From contig OZ004589.1 in the NCBI GenBank assembly GCA_963924555.1, forward strand, positions 2,542,001 to 2,606,000: a stretch of DNA of 64,000 nucleotides, read 5' to 3'. The notes beneath the pieces are model-generated. The model searched no databases and was not told the DNA's origin. It saw only the letters and a program-made list of their open reading frames with translations. The first letter of the stretch is position 1. Each line of letters begins with the position of its first letter. Source of the stretch: Crambe crambe. Taxonomy: Eukaryota; Porifera; Demospongiae; Poecilosclerida; Crambeidae. This document shows, one piece after another, positions 27,701 through 46,300 of this stretch. The position numbers were made by a program, and so were the translations under genes.

Positions 27701-28562
27701 TTGAATTAGCTATAGTAAACATGTTTTTGTTTCTTTTAGCTAGTTGGGAAAAATACACTGATAAAAAAAATTAAACAGAGATGGCTACATACTCTTTTGT
27801 TAAAATATAGCTACATGTATTGGGCATGTGTGCTGCCCTAACATTTATGCACTATGTTTACATCATGACTCATGCCTTCTGCATAAAGTGAATTGATAAA
27901 AGAAAAGCATATGACATACATATCTCTGTACAAAATATTCCTATCAGGGTAGCTATATAGCTATTTTTCCCAACTAAAGAAACAAAAACAAAACAAATTT
28001 TGTGATCTCTATCATAGGATAGCCATGGCTACACAATAGATGTGACTATTTCGCTATCATCACTACACACTATGCTACAAAGATCATCAACTCCATGCAG
28101 GATATTATTATAATACATAGTATAATGAAGATGGAGCATAATGATCCTGTTTGGTATATAGCAACCAAGGGATGCATTGGTTATAAATTTAGCTAACGGT
28201 AACTTTTTTGATTGCATATACGTAGCTAGCTATAGCCTTAGGTTAATTGGCTGTTAAAGAACAGCTGCCAATAATTATGCTTGCAGTAATTAAAGATCAT
28301 AATTAGCTATAGCTACATACATACATAACTAGCTTTATTACTAATTAGCTAATATAACTTTCTTGAACTTCTATCATGTATTTGCAAAATGCTTAAGAGG
28401 GTCTGAGTGAGCTGACATAGCTAGTATGATGGACTGACACATGTGCTGTTTTACTCAATAGTCACTAGCTATCCAGCTAGCTATAATCAGCCCTACGTAT
28501 GTACCTTGCCCATTACAGCTGCAATTCCATCCCAATGTCAGTATTAGAAAAAGGAGCTTCAT
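18798..28562 (-). CDS. Adhesion-type GPCR with IgGFc-binding-like N-terminus (copy 2, 19 exons)
   Basis: Exons in transcript order: 28562-28505, 27508-26264, 26102-25950, 25614-25309, 25155-25030, 24857-24585, 24515-24460, 24381-24302, 24056-23914, 23851-23634, 23479-23339, 23281-23187, 22906-22420, 21615-21561, 21392-21289, 21189-21068, 20232-19964, 19482-19416, 19365-18798; 1521 residues. Most exons match copy 1 in length and phase. The extra third exon adds a 51-residue Thr/Pro/Glu stalk (TTVPETT repeats) that copy 1 lacks. Domains: signal peptide, IgGFc-like (20-434), stalk (435-485), Ig (486-587), EGF (588-629), Ig (630-720), SEA-like (721-813), HRM (814-886), GAIN/GPS (to ~1179), 7TM, tail. 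The GPS keeps all four Cys (CAIW, GC, CEC) but has QLG at the cleavage position. The HRM exon is 15 bases shorter than in copy 1. All introns are GT-AG. Confidence 0.85.
25792..25877. mobile_element. ~86 bp MITE with TAGGGAT/ATCCCTA ends
   Basis: Ends TGTAGGGAT and ATCCCTACA, with an interior shared with 42090-42173, 42222-42314 and 46149-46212. It sits in the intron after the Thr/Pro exon. The copy at 46149 lies in the equivalent intron of the first single-pass receptor gene, so the insertion predates that duplication. Confidence 0.65.
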
Positions 28563-28813
28563 TCTTCACCAGTCATGCACACACTTCAGGTCTTGCGACT
28601 TGGAAAAAGCATAGGTGACCTGCATTTTATATGTTCAGTAGCAGCTATTTTAATTGGGCTACTGCACATGGGCAGTACAGTTTTTGCCTATTGGAAGTTA
28701 TGAAAACTTCTGCAGGAAGCTACTTTATTGATGAACAAGTAAAGAAAAACTAAATATAAAAGAGAAGTACGTAGCTATAGGGATGGCTGTGTGGTTCAAA
28801 ACAGTTCAGCAAC

Positions 28814-29001
28814 AAGGGTGATTTCAGTCAAGTAACCCCTTACCCATCACCAATATTACCAAACTAACGAGCTAACTATTCCTACTTCACTCCCTTTAGC
28901 TACGTATATCATCTTGGCCTGTCATGGGGGTGAAGTAATTAGTTAGCTTGTAGTTTGATAATAATATTGGTGATGGGTAGCTCGCTCCCTTGTTGCTGAA
29001 C
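28814..29001. repeat. Palindromic element related to the block-1 palindromes
   Basis: Arms GTTCAGCAACAAGGG and its complement bracket a core with CTTACCCATCACCAATATTA and ATATTGGTGATGGGTA. The core resembles the centre of the 450 bp palindromes, so it is probably a short divergent member of the same group. Confidence 0.6.
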
Positions 29002-29488
29002 TTAGCTCCTTTTCTTTTATATTATTTAGAATGATTTTTTTCCCTTTCCTTGTTCATCACCTTTTTTGATAATGCAGATAGCTATGATGAGCATGTATCT
29101 AAAAATTATAGTCTCAGAGATACTTATTAGCTACTGTTGTTTGTTTTCCACTGTCCTCTGAAAATTTTGCACATTTTCTTTGGAGTGACATAGCCAGTTA
29201 ACACTGTTTTGAAATTGACATGTTTGCATTAATTATTACTTATGTAGTAATAATTATGAGGTAGCTAGCTATGATCATCACATTATTTACTAGCTATAAC
29301 TATTAGCTACAGTGAAAAAAATAGCAGCTATTATAAGTTAATAATAAATAATGTGGCAAAAATTAATTAATTTTTGTGGTTAATATTTTATGGTTTTGAT
29401 AATGCAACACAAAACACAAGGGAATTAATTTTAGCTGCAAAAAGACCACAAAAAATTAATTTGAATTATGAAAATTATATCTAGCTAT

Positions 29489-29607
29489 CACTGTAAAAAT
29501 GAAAGTGTGTACTGCACACTAAATTGTCCCAATACACACACCAAAAACAAAAAAGTGTGTGTATTAGGACAAAATGGTGTGCAGTAAACACTTTTGTTTT
29601 TACAGTG
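29489..29607. mobile_element. 119-bp palindromic MITE (CACTGTAAAAA ends)
   Basis: Starts CACTGTAAAAATGAAAGTG and ends CACTTTTGTTTTTACAGTG, and the interior is a near-complete inverted repeat (ATACACACAC / GTGTGTGTAT). No clear target duplication is visible. Confidence 0.6.
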
Positions 29608-30027
29608 TACATAGTTAATAATAATATTCCCAAAATCCCAAGACTCCCCACTACACTTCTATTTATGGAGTAAACCATGCACGATCATGTTGTAAAAGTA
29701 TAACTACAGCATTGGCAATAAAAATTTTAATCTGTTCTTATCAGCTCTAGCTAATTTCAGGTAGCTTTTATAGCTAAGTAACCTATATTAGTGAATGTTG
29801 GTTTATGAAATAATTAGTGATTTTTAGCCCATAATTAGCTATTCCTTTTATCCTGGAAAGTGCTTCATTTATAACTATAGCTACATGTGTAATGCACATG
29901 AACTGTAATAACTATTAGCTAGTAGCTATATAGTAGCCAGCAGTCAAAAGAAAACTAGTGCCGGGCCAAAAGAGAACTTATATAGCTACGTATAAAGCAC
30001 TAAGCGACCATACGTAGTTTTTCACAA

Positions 30028-36713
<6,686 letters not shown>

Positions 36714-38509
36714 CTAGATTTCATTAGCATATTTTTTTACATAGCTAGCTAGCTACCTCCTTAGGTAGTGATTTTGTTCAAACAATTTAGCTTCATTAGA
36801 TGTTAGTTTACTATTATTAGAAAAACTAAGACTGGGTCTACAATTTTTTTTCGATCAATTATTATTTGAACTTAGCTATGTCTGTAAGACAATTTCAATG
36901 AAGTGTATGGCGTGAATCAACACTGTAATATTGATATTCAGCTCCCCCAGGTGCTACATTCATATGTAGCTGCCTATATAGCTAATGCACCATATCTTTC
37001 TGTCAACTTCGTAACTTTTAACTGGTAGCTACATGGAATAATTATCACCCATGATCAGCATAGTAGCTACCTGATCATTGAAAATCCAGTCAAGAATCAA
37101 GAATCCACAATTAGCTAGCTAAGTACCACATAAATAATCTAATAAGTTATCAAACATCTTATGATAGCTACTTAGCTGAATAGTCACTAGCTACAACAAT
37201 TCCTTGGCTTGATGTAGGGATGATAATAAATCAACCATTTTCTTTTTGCAATTTCTTTCCTTGTTTCTTGATTTTTTTGTACACTGTTTTTTGTCATCCC
37301 TACATCAACTTTCTTTTTTTTTTTAATGTTTTTTTCCTTTACTTGTTTTCTTTCTTTTTTTGTAATTAATGTTATCTAAGCTCTCCTGCATATGCATAAT
37401 GCCTTTGGTATGAAATAAAAAGGTGGGATAGATACATATTTTTATAAAGAACTACTTGCTCGTCCCCAGGTTTTCGGAGGCAGTCAATAGAGCACTCTGC
37501 TCATGTGCCAAAAATCCGATTAGGTGGATTTGTAATCTACTCTCAGTAATCTTCCATGACACATGATGCAATACCGCTGAATCAGCACTGTGGTGGACAG
37601 CTATGTACTTCTTCTCGGACAGCTATGTGTCTCTTACATCTTATCTCAGCTGGGACAACCCCACCTAGCCTGAAAATGTGGGTATGTCACTAGTGACTGC
37701 ACCCGGATTCGACTTCATCCTTGCATAATCTGCTCTTGTTCCAACTCTTTTTTGACCAGTTAACTAGTCATCCCTACATCACCTTCATTTATTAGTTTTT
37801 TTCTTTGTTTCATTTTTTTAATAGAATTCTTTTTGCAGGAGGTTATTAGAGCTGTAGCTATCAATGAATATCTCATTATAGCCGCTTGTTTTGATTTTGT
37901 GATATCTTGTAGGAAGTAGTTAGCACTTTTTTCCTTATTAGCTGTAACTGTTTTTAATATTAATTCTAAATTAAGTTCATAGAGTGGTAGGGGAAGGAGG
38001 CAAGGTCTGTAGCTGTTCTTGTTTCACGAAATTTGCTCTTGTGCTGCAATGCTGGATCACAACCAAGCTTGGTAAGCGATTAAAATCTTCTAACTAGCCG
38101 GAAGCTGCGATCAGCCTGCATTCGTTTCTAAATAATGCACAACTCACTGGCAGCTTATGAGCTCGAGAAAGCTTACCATTCAAAATTTATACGCTGTCGT
38201 TACAGCTCAGGAAATAGCTAGCTAGGATAACTTACCTCAGAGCTGACTAGATTATTACTCTGTTCTATCTATGCTCGAAATGGCTTTTTGCTTCGATGAG
38301 ATCGAGAGTCATGGCAACTATCGTTTATTACGCATGCGCGTTATGTTCCATTTCTTTGTTGTATAGTCCCTATACTAAGAGAGCGGCTTTTTTTCTGAGT
38401 GAACTAGAGGCTAAACCGATGCCACACTGCACTGGTCGGGGTAAAAAGCTACACATTCATATATAGAACATAGCCATAATGCGGCCCAATTTTTCTCCAG
38501 ATCGTGCCA
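36714..38509. other. Repeat-rich intergenic region
   Basis: No gene is visible. It contains a small MITE at 37209-37308, T-rich tracts at about 37310-37370, and a moderately GC-rich segment at 37450-37750 that ends next to another CATCCCTACATCA terminus (37770) and may be a SINE or MITE. A GCATGCGC word near 38333 is part of a pair (see 38762-39034). Confidence 0.45.
37209..37308. mobile_element. 100-bp MITE with 15-bp perfect terminal inverted repeats
   Basis: Starts TTGATGTAGGGATGA and ends TCATCCCTACATCAA; the interior is T-rich. Confidence 0.7.
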
Positions 38510-38762
38510 TTATTATTATTATTATTATGATGAACAAGAAAATAAGAAATCATGAAAAAGTGCGCTTTTATTATTCTTTCGTGTTGAGTCTTTCAGCCTC
38601 CAAAATTTTCCTGCATGATAAGAATGTGCATAAAAGACAGGGTAAGCAGTCATAGCAGCTACAACTTACTGTTTTCTGAGAAAATCCAACTTCACTTTGT
38701 ATTAGTCCTATAGAGGGTCATAGGTCATCCCTACATAGAGAGAGCGCTACCGCGCTCTCTGA
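38510..38762 (+). repeat. Diverged single copy of the ~235 bp hairpin-ended unit
   Basis: Follows an (ATT)n run, as the tandem units do, and ends GTCATCCCTACATAGAGAG, then a GCGCTACCGCGC hairpin and CTCTCTGA, followed by T. The interior has diverged from the units at 15451 and 58204. Confidence 0.6.
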
Positions 38763-39034
38763 TATATATATCGTACGTTCTATTAACGTGGTTTTCATTC
38801 TTTGCGACCATCGGGTGTGTCCTTGCGCATGCGCGCCCAATGACCGGTTCAATCTTGTTTATTCACTTGCTAGCTACTAAAGAACGAATCAAGTTAAAGC
38901 AGACAAACTCAGACGTAGAAGGGAGAGGGAGAGAGCTCAGCGTGCTTCGAAGAAAGACTCAGAAAGCGAGGAGTACGACATAAGGCAAGACGTCTGCTCA
39001 AAGCACAGAGAAAAGACAGGTTACGTTAGAGCGC
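38763..39034. promoter_or_regulatory. Possible promoter region with palindromic GCGCATGCGC word
   Basis: GCGCATGCGCGCC lies near 38825, and a second CGCATGCGCG lies near 38332. GCGCATGCGC is the NRF-1-type palindrome enriched in animal promoters. The region precedes the decayed repeat-coding fragment. Evidence is limited to the words themselves. Confidence 0.3.
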
Positions 39035-39530
39035 TTGAGGGAGAGTGCAAGTCAGAGGTTGATGTCAGAGACAGCTGAGGAAAGAGAAGCAAGGCTCCAA
39101 ATCCTGAGAGAGAATCAGACGGGAGATTGAGGCTCCAAATCCTGAGAGAGAATGCAAACCAGAGATTATCTTCAGAGAGAGCTGAGGAAAGAGAGGCCAG
39201 ACTCCAAATCCTGAGAGAGAATGCAAACCAGAGATTGCAAATCAGAGATTATCTTCAGAAACAAGTGAGGAAAGAGATGCCAGGCTCCAAATCCTAAGAG
39301 AGAATACAAACCAGAGATTATCTTCAGACACAACTGAGGAAAGACGGACTAGACTTGAGCATATGAGAGACAGTGCAAGTCAGAGTTTATCCTTAGAGAC
39401 ATCTGAGGAGAGACAAGCCAGGCTTGATAGGTTGAGACAGAATAGAAGTGAGAGATCATCTTTAGAGACAGCCGAGGAGAGACAGGCTAGGCTGCAGAGA
39501 ATGAGCAACTTATTAGCCTCTCCCAATTAA
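39035..39530 (+). pseudogene. Decayed coding fragment of 23-residue charged repeats
   Basis: A ~69 bp tandem unit encodes repeats of the form LRENANQRLSSETAEEREAR. The last stretch is in frame to a TAA at 39528-39530. Upstream, a 14-base duplication (GCAAACCAGAGATT / GCAAATCAGAGATT) and a short deletion break the frame. Similar charged repeats occur in many sponge and cnidarian predicted proteins, some next to helicase-like elements. I cannot assign a function. No clean start codon is found. Confidence 0.55.
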
Positions 39531-40396
39531 TTAAGGAACATACATCACATTCAGCTCAGGCTCGCCCCACAATGCATTGCATTCGTCTAGTATGTATGGT
39601 ACGTGTGTGCGTGATCGTGACAGACGCTCGCGCATGATAAATGACGTCATTAATTTGTGAAAAGTCGTTCGATATGACTGATTATTTTGGAGGAAAACTG
39701 TGAATTGTGTGATTATAACTCCACAAGTTGATATGATTGTCGTATGTGAAAGGATCATGGAGTTACAGCTGTCAAAGAAGATGAATCTGATGATTCAGAA
39801 GAAAGCTTGAACAAATACTACAGGCCAGGATTAGCCAGACAACAGGAATCACAAGTATCTTAGGCCTGGCAGGAAAGCCAGGAGCACAAGAGAACGTCCG
39901 ACTACTGCCAGAAAGTCGAATGTGAAAGCCGGGATCAGGAGTGTGAACAATCAAGACTGATCAGACCACTGAGAAAACAAAGAGAGATGACCACGTCATG
40001 TCAGATGATCAGCCAGATATCAGGAAAGGCGAGAACAATGAAATCAAGGCCTTGCATGGAAGTGAATCAGAGGGCACTAACCAGTGAATAATAATTATCG
40101 CTTCTATCAAGTTGTAACTCAGTCTCATCATATGAATTGACATCTAACTCATTTGACATTTACATACATAACTCCAGACACTTCATTGATTACAAAAACT
40201 TAGAATTGAATTTCAACATTATAAGACATTGCCTAAATATAGCCACCAGTGTCGAGGCATAAGATCTTTTTAAAGACTATATAACTTGTTAATTGATGTT
40301 TACCAAATACTTCATTTCTAAACACAACTTTTTATAAATATATACTCTGTCATGTGCAGTGCATGCAGTGGCAAGCTGAAGTGTGACTGGACAAGA
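39531..40396. other. Intergenic, upstream of first single-pass receptor
   Basis: No intact gene is visible. The ~60 bases before 40397 (GTGCAGTGCATGCAGTG and following) match the region before the split signal exon near 55150-55193, so the upstream region is shared among the tandem genes. Confidence 0.45.
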
Positions 40397-43300
40397 ATGA
40401 GGCTCCTTATTCTGATACTGATGATATTTGGATGGAATAGCAACTGTTATGTGCAAGGTACATACATAGGGCTGATTATGAATGAGTAAAAAACAGTGAA
40501 CTGAGTAATACTCTTTACCATTTATTCCCCATACGTATACAGTTAGTATCTATCTCCATGCACTAAGGCAGTGTCATAGTGTGGGGTGTGTTCTGGTATG
40601 TGTGCCAAATCTCTCTTTGGAGGTTATTTTGCATAGAGTACCTAGCCATAGATATATACGTAGCTAAAACTGTTAAACTTTATTAGATTCCCAATACCTA
40701 AATTGTTTCCTGTCATTCATTTGATGAGGGAGGGAAGCTATTAGTTTTATTTTACTAGGGCAATGTGAAGCAAGTGGGCTTTTAGACTCCAACTTGTTTC
40801 ACAACCCTTTAAAATTTTGCTGTTGGAGGTTCCAACCAAGCAGCTACAAGATAAACCACCATACAATAATTGCTGTAGAAATGAATCAAGCTTGCTTGGG
40901 TGGTAGACAGGAATCACTTTGGCCTAATATTATAGTCCTCATTGGAGTGCAGTAGCTGGGCTATGTATTTTCTCCATGCTAAATATTGTTTTGTAGATAC
41001 ATACATGAAGTGCATGATTACTACAATAACAGTACAACATGTATTAATTCTTTTCAGAAAATAATAACATGTAGGGCTTAAAGAGTTCACAAACAAGAAC
41101 CATATTGCCCAATATTTCGCCTTATGTTCTGCTTTTAAGCCAGGTCATTATGATATGTTATGCATTAGTAAAGGAATAGCTACTATAAAGTGTGTGTGAG
41201 TGATATGATAACAAACTAAACTAGCTAGCTACATGCATATGTTTATGTAGCTGAAAATAAGATACGGAATAATAGCTACAAAATAAACAATGAAAGAGAA
41301 AATAAGGTTGATTGATTGAGTCAAAATGGCATGATAAAAAGGGATAACATTATTAATTTTCGTGAAGCTACACAGATGTTTGGTGGTTTACAAAATTTTA
41401 AAAGCTTGACATTGATACCTTAATTGAAAAGACGATCTGAAGCATAATTAACCTGCATGGTTGTTTGTATACAGTTATAGGGATTAATACAGAGGTCGTA
41501 AAAACCTGGGGTTTCCCCCCTCAAACCTAGAATGTCCCCCCCCCCCCCCCCAACCCTGCACTACAATAGATTGATACTATTCCCATTGAAAACATAAACC
41601 TTACCCATTAACATAGTCTTGATGACAATCAGCAATAAGAATTCAGACAAAATAATGTAGGATGGCAAGTGCAAAATTACAGTATAGCTAGATAGTAAGC
41701 TCCTAACACAGATCTGATATTCAGCATACATGTCGTCCATACAATTTTCTCTCTCCCCCCCGCCCCAAGCAAAAAATCCCTGTATCAATCCCTGGCTACC
41801 TATATTGGATGTGATGGTTCCTTTAAAACTTTTTATAGCTAATATAGTTACATTGAGTGCCTAGCTGAAATAGCTATTTCATGACTTCATGCATGACTTA
41901 CTTTGTGTATCTACAATTCCCAGTAGGGATAGGCTGCAGCACACTGCTATGTACTATACTCTTCATTTGAGGCTGAGGACAAAGAAATGCGCTAAAAATC
42001 ACTAATTATGTCATATAAACCAACATTCACTAATGTAGGTTACTTAGCTATAAAGCTAGGGAAATTTTTTTTCGTGAAATGAAAAAAGATGTGGGGATGA
42101 CCACTGCTCAAAAAAGTAAGGAAACAAGAAGGATGGAAATGGGGTCCTGTATATCCAGCCAACAATCCCTACATATAGCTACGTCAGGTAGCTTCAGATT
42201 ATAGTGCACTAATGTACATGTATAGGGATTGTTGGCTGGATATACAGAACAAAGCTTGATCCCATTTCCATCCTTCTTGTTTCCTTACTTTTTTGAGCAG
42301 TGGTCATCCCTACATCTTTCTTCGTTTCACAAAATGTTTTTTCCCTTACTTGTTCCTGGTCTTTTTTTCTTTTATGATTTTAGCTATATAATTATAGAGT
42401 TCATTCTTCTATGTGTATGCAGGGACAGATGAAAGAAGAATATGGTTCTCCAATAGCATAGCAGCCCAATCAGGAGTAGGAATAGATATTGGGGGGGGGG
42501 GGGGGGGGGGCAGGAACAATAATAAGTAAGTTAATCACAGTAATAGCAACAAATATCCAATCCTTCTGTCATTAAATTGAGCATATGCATTAGATAACAG
42601 TCAGCAAGCAGCAGTGAAATTGCTGACATCACACTGCAATGACAGCATTCATGCATGTAATTGCTTGGTGCTTGGTCTTACTTTCAAGTTAGCTGTTCAT
42701 ATTATTGGGGGGGGGGGGGGGGGGGGGGTTGCTCCATTTATAGTATTTGCAGGTCGAAGAAGATGCTGAAATAGAGTCTAGCTACCGGTAGATGGATTGG
42801 TGAATCTAAAATTCCCGAGTTGATACAGTAGTCTATGATCTAGGGCTTATTCTCCATGTCACAGTCTTATAGTTACATCATGATGATAACATCTATTAAT
42901 AGATCACTGGTTTTATACAGAATTGTATTGTGTTGTCTGGTAATATATATAGTACCGGTAATCTAGTAATATTGGTAATCTAGGTAATATTGGATATCAA
43001 ATACATGCGCATGTGTATTATAGAAAAGATGGCTTCCAATAATTAAATTAGTCGAGTGCTGTGCTCCATAGTGTCTCCTTTGTCATCAACTCTTTCGAGG
43101 ATCAACGAGTAGAAAAGATCGTAGTTGGTAGAATTTGGAGTGAATTTATCCAGAAATTATAGCTGTAGCTTGAGTGGTTCGAGAGATATGGTTGTGACTG
43201 TCTAAGAAGAAGAATAATAAGAATAATAATAAATAGTGTCAAACTCTCAGACCTTTCAATGGGTTTCATTGTGGTTTTAAAAGAATGCAATTATTTGTAT

Positions 43301-46300
43301 AATGGATATGATTATATTTTGCATTGCTTTAATAAAATAGTAAAAACTACATACTTGAATTGCTTGAAAAGTGTAAAAAAGTGCACAGAAAAAAAAATTA
43401 ATCATAGAGCTGTTGCCTATGATGACCTCGGGCTTCGTCCTCGGTCACCATAATAGCAGGTTCTAAAATAGTGAAACTCGTGCAATAACCTATACATGCA
43501 TGAACACAGTGAAAAAATAGCAGCTGTAAGTTAATAATAAATAATGTGGCAAAAGTTGATAAATTTTTGTGTTATCAGAGAGAGCGGTAGCTCTCTCTAT
43601 GTAGGGATGACACGGACGGCTGCACGCGCAACCTATAGACTCTTCTCTATTATTATTTAAAAACAGCCCTGGTCATTTATTACTTCAGAGCCCTGATGGC
43701 TAGTAGTTTCACTGTTTTAAAAACCTCATTGTGGTCAAAACTTCAAAGCATATTATGGATGCCATAGTTCTAAACAATAGTTATACATAGCTAGTTAATA
43801 ATGTGATTATCATAGCTAGCTACCTCATAATTACTAGCTACATAGCTATATATAATAATTATTAATGCAAACGTGTCAGTTTCAAAGCAGTGTTGGCTAT
43901 GTCACTCCAATCAATGAATGTATAAGTAAGATGTACCTTATTATTACTCTCTAATACAAAGTGTAATAACTCGATAGAACAAAATATAATATACTCAACT
44001 AAATCTGAACTACGTAGGACAATGATACAGAGACTTAAATACAGTCTGGATAAAACCACGTAGAATGTATGCATACAATAAATGATAATGTGCATGACGT
44101 CATAGTTTACATAGGTATCACACAAAGTGTGAATCATAAGGGTAAATAATGAAAATATTGCATACTACATCACACATGACTAGCTTCTTATGATATCATC
44201 CTTCAGAAATCTTCTTGGAGAGTACAGCCAATGAATATTTTGTAGGATTCTCCACAAATGGTGGACCAAGTATTTACCAGGAGATTTCCCTTAAACTTTT
44301 CATAAGCACACCAGAACCTGATCCTGTTAGCTTCACAGTAGTAGCCAGAGGATTTCACTTCAATGGATTGGCTACTATTGGCTCAACAACAGAAGTAAAT
44401 TTGCCTCATACATTTCAAGTTCGATCAAATAATATCACTGAACAAAATAAAGGAATACGTATCAAAGCTGAGGGAGATAATAAACTCAGTGTATATGGTT
44501 ACAATACTTATATAGCAACAAGCGATGCATTCTTAGCCCTACCTTGCAATAGTCTTGCGTTAAATGAATATGAATATTATGGAATAACATATCCTGACAG
44601 GAGAGCTTTATTCAGCAGTGACATTCTCATTGTGGGATGTGAAAATAACACAGTAGTCACAACACCCTCGAGTACTATTGTGCTGAATCAATTTGAGACA
44701 TACATGTTTACTACTTCTGATTCTACTGGTATGAGAGTCACCTCCACAAAGCCTGTGGCCTTTTTTAGCAACCAAGATTGTGTTAAAATATCTTCAAATA
44801 GTGGAGCTTGTGACCACTTGACTGAACAGATACCACCAACATCTACTTGGGGTTCTTCCTTCTTTGTTGCCTCCCTTATGAGTACAACCTCAGGAGATAT
44901 CATCAGGATCATAGCTGCTAAGAATTCTACCATTGTCTATGTGAACTGTACGATTTTTTCACAAGTACAAATATACTCTCTCTTGGATGCAGGGAATTGG
45001 ACAGAGTTGAAAATTCCACCTCAAAGTTTCTGTAATATCGAATCCTCGGCACCAATTTTCATTGTTCAATTTGCAATTGGAAATACAACACTAACAGAGA
45101 GTGATCCTTTCATGATGATGATACCACCAGTAGAACAATACAGCAATAACTATGTCTTCAATTCCATATCTGGATATACAAATTACATCACTTTATATGT
45201 TGCTTCAAAGTACTACCAACCAGGAAGAATTTTCATAGATGCTACAAGTCAAGTAAATTCTGTGTGGACCACTCTATATTGTTTTAACAGTAGTGATATA
45301 TGTGGATACATCACTAGAGTAAGCTTGCCTGCTGGTGATCACAGAGTCTTTCATCAAGACACCAATGCAAATGTTGGAGTATCTGTTTATGGATTCAGAT
45401 CTTTTGATTCTTATGGCTATCCTGCAGGACTGAAATCAGAATGTGAGTGGACTATAATAATCAGCTTTACATAATTATGTATAGATGCTTGTGAGGTACT
45501 GGACTTGTTGTATCGAGTGTACATAGTTATAATAGCTATGTATGTAATTATATTATTGAGTAATACATTATATTTTCAACTATATGTGTGCAGTGATTAC
45601 TGAAACAGAGATCACTGTATCAGAGACCACTACAGAAAAGACCACTGTACCAGAGACCACTGTGCCAGAGACCACCACTACTGCGCCAGAGACCACTATA
45701 CCAGAGATCACCACTACTGCGCCAGAGACTACTGTTAGTGTATCAGAGACCACCACTACTGTGCCAGAGACCACTGTACCAGAGACCACCACTACTGCGC
45801 CAGAGACCACTGTACCAGAGACCACCACTACTGTGCCAGAGACCACCACTACTGCGCCAGAGACCGCTGTACCAGAGACCACCACTACTGCGCCAGAGAC
45901 CACTGTACCAGAGACCACCACTACTGCGCCAGAGACCACTGTACCAGAGACCACCACTACTGTGCCAGAGACCACTGTACCAGAGACCACTGCAGAAGAG
46001 ACCACTGTACCAGAGACCACTGCAATAGAGACTACTGTGCCAGAAGCCACCTCTGAGCAAGTGACTACACTTCCAGGTGCAGTTTTATTTTTAACACATT
46101 ATTATTATAGCAAATTTAGTCAAATTATAGTGCATTAATGGACGCATATGTAGGAATTGGCTGAATATACAGAACAAAGATCATTCATACTGAGCAATGG
46201 TTATCCCTACATTTTTTCATTATTTTTTTCTCTCATCTATAATTATGTAGCTTAGTGCATTAACTAGAGAGCACAGTCAAAGATGTCCTCTGTAAGAATT

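Larger units (their letters stand above)
28563..30027. other. Intergenic region between GPCR copy 2 and the phosphatase gene
   Basis: No gene is visible. It is the shared upstream space of two divergent genes. It contains two small inverted-repeat elements (listed separately) and a stretch at about 29307-29385 that recurs at about 43506-43575. Confidence 0.5.

Noticed and set aside
45580-46060. Antisense ORFs over the stalk minisatellite (VVSGTVVSGAV type)
   Set aside because: Shadows of the in-frame Thr/Pro repeat on the coding strand.
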